Assembly: GCF_020819595.1 (NCBI RefSeq)
Contig: NZ_JAJHNP010000011.1
Coordinates: 248,001 to 312,000 of the forward strand
DNA: 64,000 bases
Source of the DNA: Streptomyces barringtoniae
Lineage (GTDB): Bacteria > Actinomycetota > Actinomycetes > Streptomycetales > Streptomycetaceae
Direction of reading: 5' to 3'
This document shows positions 60,022-64,000 of this stretch, in pieces (position 1 is the first letter of the stretch; each line of letters begins with the position of its first letter). Both the position numbers and the translations under genes were made by a program. The notes under the pieces were generated by a model. It searched no databases and was not told the origin of the DNA. It worked only from the letters and a program-made list of their open reading frames with translations.

Positions 60022-62436
60022 GTGGTCGATTCCACACCGCTCGGCGCAGCCCCCGATCCCGCGAACGCGGCCACGGCGGTCGTCGACGCCCAGGGGATCG
60101 TGACGGCGTGGAGTGCGGGTGCCGAGCGGCTGCTCGGGTACGCCCGTGAGGAGGCCGTCGGGAGCCCCGTCACCCGACTGATCGTGTCGGACGCGGCCCT
60201 CGGGGGCCGATCCCACGTGGCCCTTCACGGGTACGGCGCGACGACCTTGCTCCGGCACCGCGACGGCCGGCCCATGCCCGTCCAGGTGCACGCGTATCCG
60301 TCGGTCGACGGTGAAGGCCGCGCCCAGCAGCTCCTCGTGGTCGTACCGTCGCACCAGCCGGGACCGGACCTGGTGTCGGCGGACGAGGCGTTCGCGCAGT
60401 GCCAACTGCCCGTGATGGTCTACGACTCGGCGCTGCGGGCCGTCCGCGCGAGTGCCGGCGCCGTGCGTGAACTCGGCCTGAACGAGCAGCAGATGGGCGG
60501 TCGGCGGGTCACCGACATCCTGCCGCCCCACATCTGCCGCACCGTCGAGGACGGCATGCGCCGCGTGCTCGTGACGGGTGAGGCGGAACGGTTCCACGTG
60601 CGGGGCTGGGCCCGGCCGGAAGGACGCGAAAGGGTCTGGTCCATCACGGTCTCCCCGCTCACGACCGCGGCAGGGCGGGTGGGGTACCTGGAACTCTCCG
60701 CGCTCGACGTCACCGAACAGCACCTGGCCCGGGAGCGGCTCACCCTGCTGAACGACATCAGCGCACAGGTCGGCAGCACCCTGGACGTGACGCGCACGGC
60801 CCAGGAGATGGCCGACGTCGCGGTGGGCCGGCTCGCCGACTTCATCACCATCGACCTGCTCGACTCCCTGGTCCGAGGAGTCGAACCGAGGCACTCCACG
60901 ACGGGCAGGGTTCCCCTGCGCCGCGCGGCGCACCAGTCCGTCCTGCCCGGCGTACCCGAGGCGTTGGTGGAGCCGGGAGCCGTGGACGACTACCCGGAGG
61001 ACTCACCTCCCGTCCGCTGCCTGGCCACGGGCAGGGCCTCGCTGCACCGCATCGGGGACGCGACGGTCAGGGGCTGGGAGCAGGCGGATCCCGAACGGGC
61101 GGGAGTCGTCCGGAAGTTCGGCATGCACTCACTGCTGATCGTTCCCTTGCGTGCCCGCGGCATCACCCTCGGCGTCGCGGTCCTCGTCCGTCACCGGCGC
61201 GAGGATCCCTTCACCGAGGACGACCTGCTCCTGGCCGAGGAGATCGCCGCGCGGGCCGCCGTGGCCGTGGACAACGCCCGCCGCTACACCCTCGAACGCG
61301 GCACCGCCCTGGCGCTGCAGCGCAGCCTTCTCCCGCGTCGGATCGCCGCCCAGGACGCGGTCGAGGCGGCACATCGCTATCTTCCGGCCCGTACCCGGGC
61401 GGGACTGGGCGGTGACTGGTTCGACGTGATCCCCCTGTCGGGCGCGAGGGTGGCGCTGGTCGTCGGCGATGTGGTGGGTCACGGGCTGCGGGCGTCGGCG
61501 ACCATGGGGCGGCTTCGGACCGCGGTGCGCACCCTGGCCGACGTGGACCTCCCCGCCGACGAACTCCTGACCCATCTCGACGACCTCGTCACCCACCTGG
61601 CGGCCGAGGAGGACAGCACCGCGGAGCGCGAGCCCGACCTCGAGGACTCCACCGGACTCGTGGCCACGTGCCTGTACCTCGTCTACGACCCGGTGTCGCG
61701 CCGCTGCACGGCGGCCAGCGCCGGCCATCCGCCACCCGCCGTCCGCACGTCGGCCGGCTCGGCGGAGTTCGCCGGCGTTCCTCCCGGCCCTCCGCTGGGT
61801 GTGGGCGGCCTGCCCTTCGAGCCCTTCGAGTGGGAACTGCCGCCCGGCAGCCTTCTCGTGCTGTACACGGACGGCCTCCTCCAGGGCACCGATCACGACC
61901 TGGGCAGGGGCCTGGCGCTGCTGCGCCGGTGCCTCGAGCGGGCCGACTGCCGGTCGCTGGAAGCGATGTGCGACGACCTGATCCACAGCCTGCTGCCCGC
62001 ACAGCCCGAGGACGACGTCGCTCTGCTCGTCGCCCGCACCCGAGCCCTCGACACGGGCCGGGTCGCCGCCTGGGACCTGCCGTCCGACCCGGCCGCGGTG
62101 GCCGACGCCCGGGCAGACGTGCTCGCCCGGCTGGAGGCGTGGGACCTGGACGAGGTGGCGTTCACCGCCGAACTGGTGGTCAGCGAACTCGTCACGAACG
62201 CGATCCGTTACGGGCAGCCGCCCATCCAGCTGCGTCTGATCCGTGAGTCCGCGCTCATCTGCGAAGTGTTCGACGGCAGCGGCACCGCCCCCCACCTGCG
62301 ACGGGCCCGCACCTTCGACGAGGGCGGCCGCGGTCTGCTGCTCGTCGCCCAGCTCGCCCGGCGCTGGGGTACGCGCCACCACGCCCAGGGGAAGACCATC
62401 TGGGCGGAGATCGAACCTCCCCACCGCGACAGCTGA
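60022..62436 (+). CDS. PAS-PAS-GAF-SpoIIE phosphatase with HATPase domain
   Basis: This regulator has 804 residues: PAS (about 10-110), PAS (about 120-245), GAF (about 250-425), SpoIIE/PP2C phosphatase (about 435-660, with GLGGDWFDVIPLSGARVALV, VGDVVGHGLRASA and YTDGLL), and a C-terminal anti-sigma-type HATPase (about 680-800, ELVVSELVTNAIRYG). Proteins of this kind dephosphorylate STAS antagonists and can also phosphorylate them, coupling signals to a sigma factor. GTG 60022 is the start used; the ribosome site is weak. The nearest STAS protein is at 36440, but partners may be elsewhere. Confidence 0.9.
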   Translation: MVDSTPLGAAPDPANAATAVVDAQGIVTAWSAGAERLLGYAREEAVGSPVTRLIVSDAALGGRSHVALHGYGATTLLRHRDGRPMPVQVHAYPSVDGEGRAQQLLVVVPSHQPGPDLVSADEAFAQCQLPVMVYDSALRAVRASAGAVRELGLNEQQMGGRRVTDILPPHICRTVEDGMRRVLVTGEAERFHVRGWARPEGRERVWSITVSPLTTAAGRVGYLELSALDVTEQHLARERLTLLNDISAQVGSTLDVTRTAQEMADVAVGRLADFITIDLLDSLVRGVEPRHSTTGRVPLRRAAHQSVLPGVPEALVEPGAVDDYPEDSPPVRCLATGRASLHRIGDATVRGWEQADPERAGVVRKFGMHSLLIVPLRARGITLGVAVLVRHRREDPFTEDDLLLAEEIAARAAVAVDNARRYTLERGTALALQRSLLPRRIAAQDAVEAAHRYLPARTRAGLGGDWFDVIPLSGARVALVVGDVVGHGLRASATMGRLRTAVRTLADVDLPADELLTHLDDLVTHLAAEEDSTAEREPDLEDSTGLVATCLYLVYDPVSRRCTAASAGHPPPAVRTSAGSAEFAGVPPGPPLGVGGLPFEPFEWELPPGSLLVLYTDGLLQGTDHDLGRGLALLRRCLERADCRSLEAMCDDLIHSLLPAQPEDDVALLVARTRALDTGRVAAWDLPSDPAAVADARADVLARLEAWDLDEVAFTAELVVSELVTNAIRYGQPPIQLRLIRESALICEVFDGSGTAPHLRRARTFDEGGRGLLLVAQLARRWGTRHHAQGKTIWAEIEPPHRDS

Positions 62437-62488
62437 CGGCGTCGGCCGCGTGGAGTGAGTGCCTGAACATCCCGTGCCGCCAAGGCAC

Positions 62489-62517
62489 TTGACGGGACAT
62501 TGGTCCGTACCTATGGT
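62489..62517 (+). promoter_or_regulatory. Sigma-70-type promoter of the alginate lyase gene
   Basis: TTGACG (62489-62494), 17-bp spacer, TATGGT (62512-62517). This is a good HrdB-type promoter, about 60 bases before the ATG at 62578. Confidence 0.6.
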
Positions 62518-62577
62518 CATCGGTCAGCACGTGGTTCAAGGACTCGCCCGTCGTTCACATACAAGGACATGTGCCCT

Positions 62578-63804
62578 ATGCAGGGAACACCCGCTCGACG
62601 TCGTCGTCGCACGTCCCTCCGGCCCGCTCTCGCGCTCACCGCCGCTGCCGCTGCCGCCATGCTGACCACCGGCCTGCTCTCCTGGCCCGGCACCCAGCGG
62701 GCAGCGGCCGCTCCTGCCGCCTTCGTCCACCCCGGCGTCACCGTCTCGAGGGCTCAACTCGACTTCGCGCGCAGCAAGGTTCTCGCCGGCGCCCAGCCGT
62801 GGAAGGCCGCCTACGACCAGATGATGGCGAGCCAGTACGCAAGCCTCGGCCGAACTCCCAAACCGCGTGCCGTCGTCGAGTGCGGCCCGTACTCCGACCC
62901 CAACTACGGCTGCACGGACGAACGTGAGGACGCCATCGCGGCGTACACCGATGCCCTCGCCTGGTACATCAGCCGCGACGAGAGGTACGCGCGAAAGGCG
63001 ATCGAGCTGATGGACGCCTGGTCCGCCACGCTCACGGACCACACCAACAGCAACGCGCCACTCCAGACCGCCTGGGCGGGAGCCTCCTGGGCCAAGGCCG
63101 CCGAGCTCATCAAGTACACCTACACCGGCACGTGGGCCAACGAGGGCCGGTTCGCCACCCTGCTCCGCAACGTCTATCTGCCCAAGGTCATCAACGGCTC
63201 CAACTCCAACGGCAACTGGGAACTGACGATGACGGAGGCGGCCGTCGGTATTTCGGTCTTCCTCGAGGACAAGGCCTCCTACGACTCGGCCATGGCCCGC
63301 TTCCGCACCCGCACCGCCGCCTACGTGTACCTGTCCTCCGACGGGGACCTGCCGAAGACCGTACCGAGCCAGAACCTGAACACCCGGGACAAGATCGTCT
63401 CCTACTGGCAGGGCCAGTCCACCTTCGTGACCGGCCTCACCCAGGAGACCTGCCGCGACTTCGTGCACACCGGTTACGGCATCTCCGCGATCTCGCACGT
63501 CGCCGAGACCAGCCGGATCCAGGGGCAGGATCTCTACGGCACCGACGTCGGCGAACGGCTGCGGCAGGCGCTCGGCTTCCAGTCCAAGTACGAGCTGGGC
63601 GCCACGGTCCCGAGCTGGCTGTGCGGCGGATCGGTCAAGCGAGGGCTGGGCCCCGTCACCGAGGTCGGCTACAACGCCCTGCACAACCGACTGGGCATCG
63701 CCATGACCAACACCCAGACCCTGACCGAGCGAAACCGCCCGGCCGGCACCAACAACCTCTTCGTGGCCTGGGAGACCCTCACCGACGGTGACAATCCCAA
63801 CTGA
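62578..63804 (+). CDS. Secreted alginate-lyase-family protein
   Basis: This protein has 408 residues with a secretion signal: an Arg run (RRRRR), a hydrophobic core (ALALTAAAAAAMLTTGLL) and an AxA cleavage site near AAAAPA. The mature part is an alpha-barrel of the alginate lyase family (PL5-like): AYTDALAWYISRDERYARKA, the NSNGNWELTMTEAAVG segment and HTGYGISAISHVAETS. It probably cleaves uronate polymers outside the cell. ATG 62578 follows AAGGA by 10 bases; an ATG three codons earlier is too close. The substrate is not certain. Confidence 0.82.
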   Translation: MQGTPARRRRRTSLRPALALTAAAAAAMLTTGLLSWPGTQRAAAAPAAFVHPGVTVSRAQLDFARSKVLAGAQPWKAAYDQMMASQYASLGRTPKPRAVVECGPYSDPNYGCTDEREDAIAAYTDALAWYISRDERYARKAIELMDAWSATLTDHTNSNAPLQTAWAGASWAKAAELIKYTYTGTWANEGRFATLLRNVYLPKVINGSNSNGNWELTMTEAAVGISVFLEDKASYDSAMARFRTRTAAYVYLSSDGDLPKTVPSQNLNTRDKIVSYWQGQSTFVTGLTQETCRDFVHTGYGISAISHVAETSRIQGQDLYGTDVGERLRQALGFQSKYELGATVPSWLCGGSVKRGLGPVTEVGYNALHNRLGIAMTNTQTLTERNRPAGTNNLFVAWETLTDGDNPN

Positions 63805-63860
63805 CGGCGGAATCCGGCCCGTACTGACGAGGTGGCGTGCCGCGCCGGCCGGGTCGACGA

Positions 63861-64000
63861 TCAGGTGGAGGTGCGCGCCGGCAGTGCGGCGGCCACGAAG
63901 ACCGCGCCGGTCACCCGGTGGCCGAGGCCCGAGGCCCGAGGCACGAGCGTCACGGGGCTGCCGGCCGCCACCTGCCGGGCTCGTCGCGGACCGCCTCGGC
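63861..64000 (-). CDS. Partial protein, perhaps alpha/beta hydrolase C-terminus
   Basis: A minus-strand frame open from the window edge ends at TGA (63861-63863) and reads SPVTLVPRASGLGHRVTGAV then FVAAALPARTST. It vaguely resembles the nucleophile-elbow region of alpha/beta hydrolases, but without the GxSxG motif. Too little is visible to be sure that it is coding. Confidence 0.3.
   Translation of the reverse strand, partial: RGGPRRARQVAAGSPVTLVPRASGLGHRVTGAVFVAAALPARTST

Overview
The window is chromosomal DNA of a high-GC actinomycete, almost certainly a Streptomyces. The evidence is the very strong GC bias at third codon positions, GGAGG-type ribosome sites with frequent GTG starts, ATGA/GTGA overlaps between genes, a mycothiol-dependent formaldehyde dehydrogenase, SpoIIE/STAS-type regulators and a DosR/OsdR-type dormancy region. 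I see no tRNA, rRNA, CRISPR array, phage or insertion sequence.

Region 1 (about 0.4-28.3 kb) is a complete island that turns choline and glycine betaine into pyruvate. A glycine-betaine ABC importer (10.4-14.5 kb) brings in the substrate. Choline dehydrogenase (6.3 kb) and betaine aldehyde dehydrogenase (8.9 kb) make betaine. A Rieske oxygenase (4.2 kb), with a Rieske ferredoxin and FAD reductase (2.5-4.0 kb) as likely electron donors, removes the first methyl group. Dimethylglycine dehydrogenase (14.7 kb) and four-part sarcosine oxidase (19.3-24.4 kb) remove the other two. FolD, GlyA, a methylenetetrahydrofolate reductase and PurU handle the folate-bound carbon. Mycothiol-dependent formaldehyde dehydrogenase and an MBL hydrolase (0.5-2.3 kb) handle free formaldehyde. 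GlyA and serine dehydratase (26.9 kb) convert glycine through serine to pyruvate. Two nearly identical IclR regulators sit inside the island. Most of its promoters carry two copies of a site close to TTGCG-N5-CGCAA placed exactly 19 bp apart, which points to one regulon. The sarcosine oxidase delta and alpha subunits are one continuous reading frame, joined through a GC-rich repeat-like linker.

Region 2 (about 28.4-48.9 kb) resembles the DosR/DevR dormancy regulon of mycobacteria and the OsdR regulon of Streptomyces. It holds CBS and CBS-BON proteins, five universal stress proteins (USPs) plus a USP remnant, an Hsp20, an Acg-type nitroreductase, two Rv1733c-like membrane proteins, a zinc alcohol dehydrogenase, a DUF1918 protein, a DosS-like GAF-GAF kinase and a DosR-like response regulator. 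Imperfect dyads of the form GGGNCC-N3-GGNCCC stand 60-95 bp upstream of many of these genes. The region also shows decay: a shrunken pyruvate phosphate dikinase, a frameshifted HTH/flavin-barrel protein and a duplicated 190-bp block.

Region 3 (about 48.9-52.8 kb) is a sulfane-sulfur locus like the cst operon: two rhodaneses, an MBL-rhodanese fusion, a TauE/SafE exporter and a CsoR/CstR-type repressor, with three operators TACCCC-N2-GGGGTA. Region 4 (52.8-64 kb) carries a small isomerase-like protein, a DNA glycosylase, phosphoketolase, PPK2 polyphosphate kinase joined in frame to the remains of an MFS transporter, a PAS-GAF-SpoIIE-HATPase phosphatase and a secreted alginate-lyase-family protein.
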